DNA of 22,194 bases from Pseudomonas sp. (GCA_007117785.1 SKFV01000353.1:1-22194); one strand, 5' to 3'. Shown: positions 1-7,857, numbered from the stretch's first letter. The notes: generated by a model not told the origin, from the letters alone. A program made the numbers and translations.

Positions 1-974
1 AATGGGCAACGGATATGCCGCCAACCACCTACAACTTTGCCAGCATTCCCGAGGTCAACGACCGGCATCCGCTGTGGCGTGATCCGGCCTTGCCAGCGCG
101 TATCGCCGATGGCGACTATGGCTTGCCGGACGCCAGTCACGGGCGCCGTGAAATGTATGGCACCGATGCCATTAGCGCGCGGATCAAAGAAGTGGTGCAC
201 CTGCCAACCAACTCCTGGTGGCCCTTGCTGGCGTCGCTGGGGCTGGCGGTGGTCTGTATCAGCTTGCTGTTGCGGGTCTATCCGCTGGCATTGGCGGGTT
301 GTGGGCTGGCAGCGATTTTCCTGTTGCGTTGGAGTTGGGAAAACGGTGTGCAGCGCGATGCAGCGCCGCTGGGAGTGGATGAGCCGGAGAACCCACCCTT
401 GCATTCGCGCACCCAGGACGGTCCCGGCCGCTGGGGTATGCTGGTGACCCTGATGGCCGATGCGGCCCTGTATCTGTCGCTGCTGTTTGGCTGGTTCTAT
501 CTGTGGACGGTAGCACCCAACTGGCGCCTGCCGGAACAACCACCCTTTGATCTGCTAAGTCTGGTGCTCTGCGGTGCTTTGCTGACGGCCGCTTGCTGGC
601 GCTATCAGCACCTGGTCAAGCAGCTGCAACAGGGCAAGGGCGAGGGCCTGAACTGGGGTGTCACGCAAGTCGCGCTGCTGGGCCTGGCGCATACGCTGGT
701 GCTGATCAAGCTGCTGGTCGATGCTGATCTGCAACCGCAAAGCCTGACCCACGATGCAATCATTCTGGTCATGCTCTGCTATCTGCTGTTTCACAGTGGC
801 CTGGCCAGCGTGGTGACCCTGCTGCAGGCCTGGCGAGTGCGCCTGGGTTATGTCAGCGTGCAGTTACCCTATGAAACCCTGGTGCTGCGGCCGTTCTGGC
901 AATACAGCCTGACGATTTACTGGGTCAGTGTGGTGGCCTTTGTACTCTTGCCCACCTGGTGGGGGCCCGCCTGA
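1..974 (+). CDS. ctaD: Cytochrome c oxidase fused subunit I/III, C-terminal part (5' partial)
   Basis: This is the C-terminal part of a fused heme-copper oxidase subunit I/III, a terminal oxidase of the inner membrane. The reading frame is open to the left edge (codon phase starts at base 3, reading W-A-T-D before the first methionine), so the ATG at 15 is internal. The stretch WATDMPPTTYNFASIP is typical of the end of the subunit I domain in these fusions. About 60 residues later come two membrane helices, then RWGMLVTLMADAALYLSLLFGW, which starts the subunit III-like part. Roughly seven membrane segments are visible in this fragment. The heme and copper ligands of subunit I lie outside the window. 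The stop overlaps the next start (TGATG), so the downstream membrane gene is probably translationally coupled. The fusion assignment is from family knowledge and is fairly secure. Confidence 0.85.
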   Translation, partial: WATDMPPTTYNFASIPEVNDRHPLWRDPALPARIADGDYGLPDASHGRREMYGTDAISARIKEVVHLPTNSWWPLLASLGLAVVCISLLLRVYPLALAGCGLAAIFLLRWSWENGVQRDAAPLGVDEPENPPLHSRTQDGPGRWGMLVTLMADAALYLSLLFGWFYLWTVAPNWRLPEQPPFDLLSLVLCGALLTAACWRYQHLVKQLQQGKGEGLNWGVTQVALLGLAHTLVLIKLLVDADLQPQSLTHDAIILVMLCYLLFHSGLASVVTLLQAWRVRLGYVSVQLPYETLVLRPFWQYSLTIYWVSVVAFVLLPTWWGPA

Positions 975-1333
975 TGCGTGCAGTGCTATTGGCGCTCTGT
1001 CGCCCTGATCATCCAGCCCACGCACTGACCGGCTTGCTGATCTGGTGCCTGTGGTTTGTGCTGCTCTATGCCGCCTTGTCACTGGGGTGTGCCGGGCTGC
1101 CTGAGGCACAGGCCTGGGCATCCCCCTGGAACACTATCAACCTCGGGCTCGGGGTGCTGATCTTGCCGTTTATGGCGCTCTATGCCCTGCTGATCTGGCG
1201 CAGTTGGCGGGCCTTGCAGCGCCAGTCAGACGCCCATTTTTTGATCTGGCTGGGCTTGCTGGTCAACGCCTTGTCTGCTGGGGCAGCGCTGTTTGTGGTC
1301 TTGCCCGTACTCTATCTGCCGCCATGTATCTGA
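974..1333 (+). CDS. Small membrane protein in cytochrome oxidase cluster
   Basis: This encodes a 119-residue hydrophobic protein with about three membrane helices (near residues 20-38, 53-75 and 86-112). The ATG at 974 is preferred over the in-frame GTG at 959 because it forms a TGATG overlap with the oxidase stop codon. The 3' end overlaps the following ctaG start by 10 bases. No catalytic motif or metal-ligand pattern is visible. Position between the fused oxidase subunit and an assembly factor suggests an accessory or assembly role for the oxidase, but that rests on context only. I do not recognise a named family. Confidence 0.75.
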   Translation: MRAVLLALCRPDHPAHALTGLLIWCLWFVLLYAALSLGCAGLPEAQAWASPWNTINLGLGVLILPFMALYALLIWRSWRALQRQSDAHFLIWLGLLVNALSAGAALFVVLPVLYLPPCI

Positions 1334-2130
1334 TACCGGTTCTGATCCTTGCGCTGTTACTGTCGATCAGTCCGGACGCGGCGGCGCACAGCCTGTTTGA
1401 CAGCCAGGGGGCTGAGCAGTGGTCAGCCGGCCTGACGGCGCTGCTGCTCGGCGTATTTTGGGTCTTGTACTGGCAGGGCAGTCGGCGTAGGCCGCCCGGG
1501 CGCTGGGCCAACCTCATTTTCTATCTGGCCTTGTTGCTGGCGATTCTGAGTTTGCTGGGTCCACTGGATGACTGGGCCAAGACCAGCACCGCGGCGCACA
1601 TGACCCAGCATATGCTGCTTATGGTGGTGATCGCACCGCTGTGGGTGCTGTGCCGGCCCCTGCCGCAGCTTGCGGCTGGTTGGGGGCGCCATCTGCACGT
1701 AATCTGGCGACCCGCTTTGCGCATGGCCAGGCATCCGCTGTATATGGCCTATCTGCACGGATTCTTTATCTGGTTCTGGCATGTGCCGCGCTTCTACATG
1801 CTGGCAGTCGAGGATCCCTGGTGGCACCTGATCGAGCATTTGTGTTTTCTGCTCTCTGCCGGCTTGTTCTGGTGGGCAATCCTGCGTGCCAGTGCGCGTA
1901 ATCTGCCCTTTGCCCTGCTGGCGCTATTGTTTACCCTGATGCATACCGGCTTTCTCGGCGCCCTGCTGACCTTTGCCAGCAGCCCGCTGTACGGCGAGGC
2001 GCGGAACCTGCAGGACCAGCAACTGGCCGGGTTGATCATGTGGGTAGCTGCGGCGATTCCCTATTTGCTGGCTGCGGCCTGGCTCACGCGGCGCTGGTAC
2101 CGGCAATTGCTGGCGCAAGGGCGACTCTAG
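1324..2130 (+). CDS. ctaG: CtaG family (caa3-type) cytochrome c oxidase assembly factor
   Basis: This is a 268-residue polytopic membrane protein of the CtaG_caa3 family, unrelated to the copper chaperone CtaG/Cox11. The first 22 residues look like a signal sequence or first helix ending in PDAAAHS. Family features include AAHMTQHMLLMVVIAPLWVL with its histidines, FIWFWHVPRFY, and HLIEHLCFLLSAGLFWW. These conserved histidines are thought to bind metal, which fits a role in maturing the oxidase metal centres. About seven membrane helices are present. The ATG at 1324 is chosen because it begins the conserved protein and overlaps the previous stop; an upstream extension to 1204 would lie inside the preceding gene. 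It is the last gene of the oxidase cluster. Confidence 0.85.
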   Translation: MYLIPVLILALLLSISPDAAAHSLFDSQGAEQWSAGLTALLLGVFWVLYWQGSRRRPPGRWANLIFYLALLLAILSLLGPLDDWAKTSTAAHMTQHMLLMVVIAPLWVLCRPLPQLAAGWGRHLHVIWRPALRMARHPLYMAYLHGFFIWFWHVPRFYMLAVEDPWWHLIEHLCFLLSAGLFWWAILRASARNLPFALLALLFTLMHTGFLGALLTFASSPLYGEARNLQDQQLAGLIMWVAAAIPYLLAAAWLTRRWYRQLLAQGRL

Positions 2131-2243
2131 TGCCCCTCAGCACAGCTTGTTGCATTTCAGAGCCTGAATCCGATGTCAAGGCACACCAGGCTGGGCCTGA
2201 CCGGTAGAATAGCCGTCGGTTACGCGCCTGAGGAGGCCGCTGT

Positions 2244-2576
2244 ATGCAAATGATCCTGCTGTTGGTTGCACTGATTCTGTTTCTGGTGGTGCCGGTGATG
2301 ATTGCCGCACGCCTGGTCAAGGCAGAGAAAACTGGTTTTATGCCGGCACTGGTGGCGGTCGTCTTGTTGACCGGGTTGTTTGCCGGGCTGGAGTTGCTTG
2401 CCCTGGGTGAGTGGCTAACCATGTTGCTATCGGCATTGATTGGCGCCGGGGTTTTTGCCTTTGCTCTGGGTACCAGCATTCTGCGTGGCTTTCTGATCAG
2501 CGTCATTGTGGTGTTGTTGCAGGCAGCGCTGCTCTATCTGTTGCTGGGTGTCTGGCTGGGGGATGCCGGGTTATGA
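2244..2576 (+). CDS. Small inner-membrane protein upstream of truncated hemoglobin
   Basis: This is a 110-residue, very hydrophobic protein with about four membrane helices and a short charged loop, RLVKAEKTGF, near residues 23-32. An AGGAGG ribosome binding site sits at 2231-2236, seven bases before the ATG. The stop overlaps the start of the truncated hemoglobin gene (ATGA at 2573-2576), so the two are probably co-translated. The 113-base gap before it holds a small hairpin with CAGGC/GCCTG arms at 2187-2199 but no convincing terminator. I do not recognise a family. The coupling hints at a membrane partner for the hemoglobin, which is inference only. Confidence 0.7.
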   Translation: MQMILLLVALILFLVVPVMIAARLVKAEKTGFMPALVAVVLLTGLFAGLELLALGEWLTMLLSALIGAGVFAFALGTSILRGFLISVIVVLLQAALLYLLLGVWLGDAGL

Positions 2577-3001
2577 ACGACAAGCCGAGTTATGGCGAGA
2601 CGGATGCCTCCTATCAGGCAGCCGGTGGCATTGAGGGTATTCGCCAATTGGTGGATGACTTCTATCAGGTGATGGATAGCTGGCCGGAAGCAGAGCGTAT
2701 TCGCAGTGTGCACCCGGCCGACCTAGGCCCGGCGCGCGACAAGCTGAGCTGTTTTCTGTCCGGCTGGTTGGGTGGCCCCAGGTTGTTTCAGGAGAAATAC
2801 GGGAGTATCAGTATTCCTGCTTTTCATGCCCGTTGGCCGATCGATACAGCAGATGCCGAGGCGTGGATGGGTTGCATGCAGCAAGCTGTTGAACGACAGC
2901 CATGGTCACCACATTTCAAGGCGTATCTGTTGCGCCAGTTGGCGGTACCCGCGCAGCGGGTAGTGCAGGCCGCCCAGGCCAGGCGGGCGGCGCAGCAGTA
3001 A
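2573..3001 (+). CDS. Group II truncated hemoglobin
   Basis: This is a 142-residue globin of the truncated hemoglobin group II family. It binds heme and is associated with O2, NO or peroxide chemistry. Seen in the sequence: a distal-side tyrosine at residue 31 in DDFYQVM (position B10), the LGGP turn at residues 66-69 followed by LFQEKYG, a likely proximal histidine at residue 85 in IPAFHARWPI, and tryptophan 98 in EAWMGCM (position G8), a hallmark of group II. The ATG at 2573 overlaps the stop of the membrane gene and starts the protein just before the globin domain; the open frame extending back to 2411 lies inside the upstream gene. The C-terminal tail is alanine and glutamine rich. Confidence 0.88.
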   Translation: MNDKPSYGETDASYQAAGGIEGIRQLVDDFYQVMDSWPEAERIRSVHPADLGPARDKLSCFLSGWLGGPRLFQEKYGSISIPAFHARWPIDTADAEAWMGCMQQAVERQPWSPHFKAYLLRQLAVPAQRVVQAAQARRAAQQ

Positions 3002-3011
3002 CACAATCAGC

Positions 3012-3227
3012 TTAGCTGTTTTCGATACGGAAGCCGATTTTCAATACAACCTGGTAATGCCCGACTTTGCCATCAACGATATGGCCCCGGGTTTCCACCA
3101 CTTCAAACCATTCGACGTTACGCACATTCTTGCTGCATTCGGCAATGGCATTGTTGATGGCATCTTCAATGCTGGTTTTGGACGAGCCAACAATCTCAAC
3201 CCTTTTGTAAACATGATGATCGCTCAT
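3012..3227 (-). CDS. Dodecin (flavin-binding dodecamer)
   Basis: This is a 71-residue dodecin, a small cytosolic protein that forms a hollow dodecamer and stores or buffers flavins. The family pattern is clear: YKRVEIVGSSKTSIEDAIN, then NVEWFEVVETRGHI, then KVGHYQVVLKIGFRI. Tryptophan 40 is the residue expected to stack on the flavin, and glutamine 59 matches the conserved flavin-contacting glutamine. A GGAG ribosome binding site lies seven bases before the ATG. It is convergent with the truncated hemoglobin gene, with only about 10 bases between stops, and sits downstream of the HD-GYP gene on the same strand. Confidence 0.92.
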   Translation of the reverse strand: MSDHHVYKRVEIVGSSKTSIEDAINNAIAECSKNVRNVEWFEVVETRGHIVDGKVGHYQVVLKIGFRIENS

Positions 3228-3299
3228 GTGCTTACTCCGGTTATGTATGTATTGTCAGTATGGCACAGGGTGCGCGTCCCTGCCGATAAGGGAAATATC

Positions 3300-3311
3300 C
3301 TGATATATCAG
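3300..3311. repeat. Perfect 12-base palindrome CTGATATATCAG upstream of dodecin
   Basis: A perfect palindrome lies about 75 bases upstream of the dodecin start, in the 128-base gap between dodecin and the HD-GYP gene. It may be an operator or only a short chance palindrome. No gene, clear promoter or U-tract terminator is otherwise visible in this gap. Confidence 0.35.
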
Positions 3312-3355
3312 TGGCTTTGATGGTTGCACGGGCTTTGTCGCAGAAGATGAGCGAG

Positions 3356-4612
3356 TTATGGTCCAGGTTGGTCAGGGTTGAGGGTGTTGCGGGTGAAACT
3401 TTCCAGGTCGATGCCGGATTCTTCCAGAGTCAGCAGGCGCTTGATGCGCAGCTGTTGCTCCACGGGCCGCTGTCGTTCGGCAGCCAGGTCAACAATACGT
3501 TCCTGTATAGCATGCCCCTCGGCATCGCGTACGACGGCGACCTTGGGGCACAGGCGGAAGTCAGCTGCGGGATTGGCGGCAATGATAACGGCGCGCTCGC
3601 CATTGTTCAGTTCGACAATGGCACCGGGGGAATAGAGGCCGACACACTGGATAAAGCGTTCGACCAGACGGGCATCAAACTGGTTGTTGCGGTTGGCATA
3701 AAGAATTTGCAGGGCCTTGTCCGAAGGCTGTGCCGAGCTGTAGCAGCGCTGACTGGTGATAGCATCATAAGCATCGACAATACTGGTGATGCGGGTAAAA
3801 AAACTGATACTGGTTTCACTTAGCCCGTGTGGATAGCCGGTGCCATCCAGCCGTTCATGGTGGCTGAGCACGGCCTGCAGAACATCGGCTGGCAGATCCG
3901 GATCATCGCGCAGGGCCTGGTAACCATGCTCGGCATGGCGTTTGACTATATCAAACTCTTCCGCCGTCAGGCGTCCGGGCTTGTTCAGCAGCGCCTGAGG
4001 AACCTGCATCTTGCCGACATCATGCAACATGCCACACAGGCCCAGCCATTCGATATGCTGGCGTCCCAATCCCAGATAGCGGCCAAAATTCATCGCCAGA
4101 ATACCCACGTTCAGGCAATGCTCAGCGGTGTAACGATCGGCATGCTTGATGCGCATCAGCCAGAGCATGGCAGTGGGGTTGCGCATAATGGATTCCAGGC
4201 AGTCGCGCACCGCACCCAGCATCTGCTTGCTTCGCAGGGCCTGACCTTCAGCGACACTGTGCAATACCTGCTCGATATTGTTGAGGCTGTCAGCATACTT
4301 GCCAACCGCAGCATCAAGCTCCTGTTCGGTGCTGGTAAGCAGGGGGTAGTTTCTGGCCAGCAAACGCGGCGGCGCGTTGGCAATCGCCTGGATATCCTCG
4401 CCCGATAGCTGACTTTTGACGACGTCAATCCCCACTTGGTCGCACAGGGCACGTAACGTGTGCAAGTCATCTTCGTGTTGCAACAGCAACCCCTGGAGAG
4501 GAAAAGGCGTCTCCAGCCAGGAACAATCCAGCTCACTGACATACATGCCGAGGCAAAGCCGATCGCTGGAAATTTTGACTACCTTGAGTTGCTTCAAGCT
4601 GCACAAGTCCAT
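3356..4612 (-). CDS. HD-GYP domain protein, likely cyclic-di-GMP phosphodiesterase
   Basis: This is a 418-residue cytosolic protein with an N-terminal DUF3391-like region (about residues 1-125) and an HD-GYP domain (about 155-325). HD-GYP proteins hydrolyse cyclic-di-GMP. Metal and catalytic residues are intact: H165, HD at 197-198 with K201 in GMLHDVGKMQ, H226, HH at 251-252, GTGYP at 257-261 and D280 in SIVDAYDAIT. An active enzyme is therefore expected. The ATG at 4612 is chosen because the family begins close to the KVVKISSDRLCLGMYV stretch; the longer frame starts at a TTG at 4660. Neither start has a strong ribosome binding site. It has no membrane segment or receiver domain, so its signal input is unknown. 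Confidence 0.88.
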   Translation of the reverse strand: MDLCSLKQLKVVKISSDRLCLGMYVSELDCSWLETPFPLQGLLLQHEDDLHTLRALCDQVGIDVVKSQLSGEDIQAIANAPPRLLARNYPLLTSTEQELDAAVGKYADSLNNIEQVLHSVAEGQALRSKQMLGAVRDCLESIMRNPTAMLWLMRIKHADRYTAEHCLNVGILAMNFGRYLGLGRQHIEWLGLCGMLHDVGKMQVPQALLNKPGRLTAEEFDIVKRHAEHGYQALRDDPDLPADVLQAVLSHHERLDGTGYPHGLSETSISFFTRITSIVDAYDAITSQRCYSSAQPSDKALQILYANRNNQFDARLVERFIQCVGLYSPGAIVELNNGERAVIIAANPAADFRLCPKVAVVRDAEGHAIQERIVDLAAERQRPVEQQLRIKRLLTLEESGIDLESFTRNTLNPDQPGP

Positions 4613-4688
4613 GCTGAAAAGGGTAAGTTGTCGGGGCCGGCGCCAGCACCCTTGAGCCAAGTCTGCAGCGATGCGATCGGGTGAATTA

Positions 4689-4705
4689 TGGCACTAATAC
4701 TGCCA
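4689..4705. promoter_or_regulatory. TGGCA-N7-TGCCA dyad, possible sigma-54-like promoter or operator for the HD-GYP gene
   Basis: An inverted repeat with TGGCA and TGCCA arms lies about 77 bases upstream of the HD-GYP start. Read on the minus strand it has the GG-N10-GC spacing of a sigma-54 promoter (TGGCAG, five bases, GTGC), with two departures from consensus. The same dyad could be an operator for a dimeric regulator. The rest of the 171-base gap to the alternative oxidase holds no gene that I can see. Confidence 0.3.
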
Positions 4706-4783
4706 ATAGACTTAAATGATAGCAAGCTGCCACTCGGATGAGCTGACGAACGTGATTGCGTTCTGCGGCTAACAGGGGGACGC

Positions 4784-5449
4784 CTATTGGCGGACTTCCT
4801 CGGGGCGGTCAAAACTGTCGGCAAAGCCATGATTCACATCGCGATGCTCGGCCTCATCCGCCCGGACAGCGATGACGACCTCTCGCAGCCGGGCGTCAGC
4901 GGGCAGCTTCCAGTAGTCGATGGCAATTTGGGGCGCCGGTACATTTTCCAGCTTGCCGTTATCGATCTCGGCCAGGTACTGGGTATAGCTGTAGACCGCT
5001 TCTTCTTCAAAATAACCGACCAGCCGGTGCGCGGTCCGTCCGGAAATCACGTAGAGCAGAAAGAAAGCGGTAAAGAAGATGCCCTGGGCCAGCAGGATGA
5101 TCATGCGCTCGAACCAGTTCGGCTGGGCAATCTTGACGAAGGTCATCAAGTGCATGCGCTCGTTGTCGGCTTCTGCTAGCAAGGTATGAATCCATTCGCG
5201 GTCATCTTCCAGGCGACGCAGGCTGCGCATATGGCGAATCATGCCGCCGACCATGCCCGGTACGCCGGCCACGGTTTCCAGTACCACGGCGCGGTGACCG
5301 TATCGTTGGGCAAAGAAACTGTCAGCGAAAAAGCGTAACAGACGAGTCAGCCGGAAGGCGACTTGATCGGAAAAACCTTTGGGGGTGCGGTGTTTCGCCA
5401 GTGGATCTTCACAGGCGACAGTGCTGTTGTCGGGTTGCTGTTGGCTCAT
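4784..5449 (-). CDS. aox: Alternative oxidase (diiron ubiquinol oxidase)
   Basis: This is a 221-residue alternative oxidase. It is a membrane-bound diiron enzyme that passes electrons from ubiquinol directly to O2 without pumping protons, and the family resists cyanide and sulfide. Four helix motifs carrying the iron ligands are present: E58 in VVLETVAGVPGM, E97 and H100 in EADNERMHLM, the EEEAVYSY segment at 148-155, and E199 with H202 in RADEAEHRDVNH. The hydrophobic stretch near residues 116-136 fits the membrane-facing part. It lacks the long N-terminal extension of the plant mitochondrial enzymes. The ATG overlaps the stop of the BCCT transporter gene by four bases (ATGA), with AGGAG upstream, so it is the last gene of that chain. 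The family call is secure. Confidence 0.95.
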   Translation of the reverse strand: MSQQQPDNSTVACEDPLAKHRTPKGFSDQVAFRLTRLLRFFADSFFAQRYGHRAVVLETVAGVPGMVGGMIRHMRSLRRLEDDREWIHTLLAEADNERMHLMTFVKIAQPNWFERMIILLAQGIFFTAFFLLYVISGRTAHRLVGYFEEEAVYSYTQYLAEIDNGKLENVPAPQIAIDYWKLPADARLREVVIAVRADEAEHRDVNHGFADSFDRPEEVRQ

Positions 5450-7080
5450 TGTCGGTCTCCTGATGGTGGAGCAACGTTTACTGCTGCCGGATCTTCGGCA
5501 TTGGTCGATTCGGGCGCCATGGGTTCACCCAAATGATCACTATGGTTAAGCATACGCATCAAACGCTCGCGGGTAACGGCTTCATGCAGTTCAATTTGTC
5601 GCTGTTCATTACGCAGGGCGCTGAGCAGAGAAATGGCCATGAAAATCATCAACAGCATAAAGGGCAGTGCGGCCAGAATGGAAATGGTCTGCAGTGCAAT
5701 CAGTCCGCCACTGAGCAGCAATACCCCGGCTACCAGTACCTGAACAACACCCCAGATCAGGCGTGACCAGCGCTTGGGCGTGAGTACGCCATGGCTGGTA
5801 AACATGCCAAGTACGAAGGTCGCCGAGTTCGCCGAGGTGATGACGAACAGGGTGATCAGTAACAGCATCAGCACACTGGTTATCGCGCTGCCGGGAAGCT
5901 GGGCCAGCGTGGCAAACAGGCCGGCGCTCATCTCGCCAGCGACCACGGCGCTGATGCCGGCATCTCTGAATAACTCGAAGAAGAGTGCCGAGCCACCAAA
6001 GGTGGCAAACCACAGAATACTCAGCAAGACTGGCATGCCGATCACGCCGACGACAAATTCACGCACTGTGCGGCCGCGGGAAATCCGCGCAATAAAACTA
6101 CCGACAAAGGGCGCCCAGGACAGGCCCCAGGCCCAATAGAAAATGGTCCAGCGTTCTACCCAGTCGTCTCCGGTGTAGGGCGACATGATCAGACTCATGC
6201 CAATCATGTTGCTGGCATAATCGCCAATCGCGGTGGTCATTACGGCAGTAATAAAATCAGTTGGGCCGACCATAAAGACAAAGATCAGCAGAGCGGCTGC
6301 CAGCAGCATGTTGGCATCACTGACATAGCGGATGCCGCTCTCCAGCGGTGCCATGGCGCAGAGCAGGAAAATGATCGCCACCCCTGCCAGAATCGCCAAT
6401 TGCTGTGAACTGCCAAAGCCGATACCGGCAACGCTGACCAGGCCGCTGTTGATCTGGATAACGCCCAGCCCGAGCGTGGTGGCGACCCCGAAGACGGTCG
6501 ACACCACGGCGAGAATATTGATCGCATGGCCCCAGCCACCATCCACCCGTGAGCCCAGTGTTGAGCGAAAGGTTTCACTGATCAATCCGGGTCTTTGCTG
6601 GCGAAAGCGCACATAGGCGATTGCCAGCCCGACGACGGCAAAGTTGGCCCATTGATGGAAACCCCAGTGGAACAGCGAGTATTGCATGGCCAGTTGTGCG
6701 GCCTTTGGGCTGCCCGGTTCTGCCTGACCAAAGGGCGGGCTGGCCAGGTGACTCATGGGCTCGGCCACGGCCCAGAACACCAGGCCTACACCCATGCCGG
6801 CTGAAAAAATCATCCCCAGCCAGGCCGGGTAGGAAAATTCTGCCGCTTCGCCATCAGCGCCCAGGCGTATGCGCCCATAGTCACTAAAGCCAATCCCGAT
6901 ACAGAAGATCAGAAAGCCTGTGGTGGCGAACAGGTACAGCCAGCCAAAGTGCAGGGTGGTGAATTGCAGTGCCTGGTCTGCCCATTGCGCCAGTTGGTCA
7001 GGTCGACTGGCGCCGAGCAGAACAAAGAGTGAGAGCAGAATCAGTGAGGTATAGAACACCCAGCCGGGACGACGGGTCAT
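5446..7080 (-). CDS. BCCT family transporter (betaine/choline/carnitine type) with altered substrate-box residue
   Basis: This is a 544-residue, 12-helix BCCT transporter, a family that imports trimethylammonium and related compatible solutes using Na+ or H+ gradients. Family hallmarks are GMGVGLVFWAVAEPM (near residue 96), FHWGFHQW and the signature FYWAWGLSWAPFVGSFIARI followed by SRGRT. By motif alignment with BetP, W139, W144 and F147 match its W189, W194 and Y197, while G319 stands where BetP has W374. Loss of that tryptophan suggests a substrate other than glycine betaine, though this is inference. The ATG at 7080 is chosen over a GTG at 7086 because AGGAG lies five bases upstream. The stop overlaps the alternative oxidase start. 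The charged C-terminal tail is about 60 residues. Confidence 0.92.
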   Translation of the reverse strand: MTRRPGWVFYTSLILLSLFVLLGASRPDQLAQWADQALQFTTLHFGWLYLFATTGFLIFCIGIGFSDYGRIRLGADGEAAEFSYPAWLGMIFSAGMGVGLVFWAVAEPMSHLASPPFGQAEPGSPKAAQLAMQYSLFHWGFHQWANFAVVGLAIAYVRFRQQRPGLISETFRSTLGSRVDGGWGHAINILAVVSTVFGVATTLGLGVIQINSGLVSVAGIGFGSSQQLAILAGVAIIFLLCAMAPLESGIRYVSDANMLLAAALLIFVFMVGPTDFITAVMTTAIGDYASNMIGMSLIMSPYTGDDWVERWTIFYWAWGLSWAPFVGSFIARISRGRTVREFVVGVIGMPVLLSILWFATFGGSALFFELFRDAGISAVVAGEMSAGLFATLAQLPGSAITSVLMLLLITLFVITSANSATFVLGMFTSHGVLTPKRWSRLIWGVVQVLVAGVLLLSGGLIALQTISILAALPFMLLMIFMAISLLSALRNEQRQIELHEAVTRERLMRMLNHSDHLGEPMAPESTNAEDPAAVNVAPPSGDRQ

Positions 7081-7098
7081 GAGCACTCCTGTGCATGG

Positions 7099-7857
7099 TC
7101 ATTCTGGAGCAGGCAGCCTAACATGTGCAGGCCTCTGCGCTGAATGATCCGGGTCAGGTTGGGCCCATACGGCCTGGATTTCAGCGGTACTCAGTAAGCG
7201 GTATTTACCGGGTGCCAGTGATGAATCCAGTAGCAGTGGGCCCATGAGCTCGCGGTGCAAGCCGCAGACCCGGTTGCCTACGGCATGAAACATGCGCTTG
7301 ACCTGATGGTGGCGGCCTTCATAGATGGTCAGCAGTGCCTCGCAGGGAGCCAGCAAGTGCAGTTCGGCGGGGCTGGTCAGCAGATTCTCCCGTTCCAGAT
7401 AGATCCCTTGTGCAAAACGCTCGGCGGCCTCTTCAGCGATGGGTTCGCTGGTGGTGACCCGATAGCGCTTGGGCAGTTTGGCGCTTGGCGCGGTCAGTTG
7501 ACGAGACCATTGCCCGTCATTGGTCAGTACCAATAACCCGGTGGTGCTGCGATCAAGGCGCCCGGCCAGATGCAGCTGCGGACGCAGCTCTGCGGGCAGC
7601 AAGTCGAGTACGGTCGGATGTTGTGGGTCCCGGGTGGCGCTGAGGTAGCCGGCTGGCTTGTTCAGCATCAGATAGTGCCCGGGTTTGGCTGCCTGCAGGC
7701 AATCCTCGTCGAGGCAGACCTGCATGAAGGGGCTAATCGCCCTCAGGCCATCATGGCAGATCTGGTCATCCACGCGCACCCGACCTTGGCGCAGTAGTTC
7801 GCGAGCGGTCTGTCGGCTGATGCCGTTCTGGTTACTGAGTAATCGATCCAGACGCAT
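7099..7857 (-). CDS. rsuA: RsuA-type 16S rRNA pseudouridine synthase
   Basis: This is a 252-residue pseudouridine synthase of the RsuA/RluB/E/F group, which converts a uridine to pseudouridine in ribosomal RNA (U516 of 16S rRNA for RsuA). An S4 RNA-binding domain occupies about residues 1-50, starting MRLDRLLSNQ. The catalytic domain carries LMLNKPAGYLSA (63-74) and the catalytic aspartate D102 in GRLDRSTTGLLV, followed by EGRHHQVKRMFHAVGN. The C-terminal tail of about 20 residues is polar and looks lineage-specific. The ATG is two bases after the stop of the SLOG gene, and 18 bases separate its stop from the BCCT start, so it sits inside a compact same-strand chain. RsuA rather than RluE is preferred from overall motif likeness. 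Confidence 0.9.
   Translation of the reverse strand: MRLDRLLSNQNGISRQTARELLRQGRVRVDDQICHDGLRAISPFMQVCLDEDCLQAAKPGHYLMLNKPAGYLSATRDPQHPTVLDLLPAELRPQLHLAGRLDRSTTGLLVLTNDGQWSRQLTAPSAKLPKRYRVTTSEPIAEEAAERFAQGIYLERENLLTSPAELHLLAPCEALLTIYEGRHHQVKRMFHAVGNRVCGLHRELMGPLLLDSSLAPGKYRLLSTAEIQAVWAQPDPDHSAQRPAHVRLPAPE

Noticed and set aside
3827..4408. Plus-strand frame of 193 codons opposite the HD-GYP gene
   Set aside because: The HD-GYP frame carries every metal and GYP residue, so the antisense frame is not a gene.
4689..4703. Sigma-54-like promoter read on the plus strand (TGGCAC-N5-CTGC)
   Set aside because: It would drive transcription into the antisense strand of the alternative oxidase with no plus-strand gene ahead; only the minus-strand reading makes sense.
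4748..4763. GAACG/CGTTC hairpin after the alternative oxidase as a terminator
   Set aside because: The stem is only five pairs with a six-base loop and no U-run, too weak to call.
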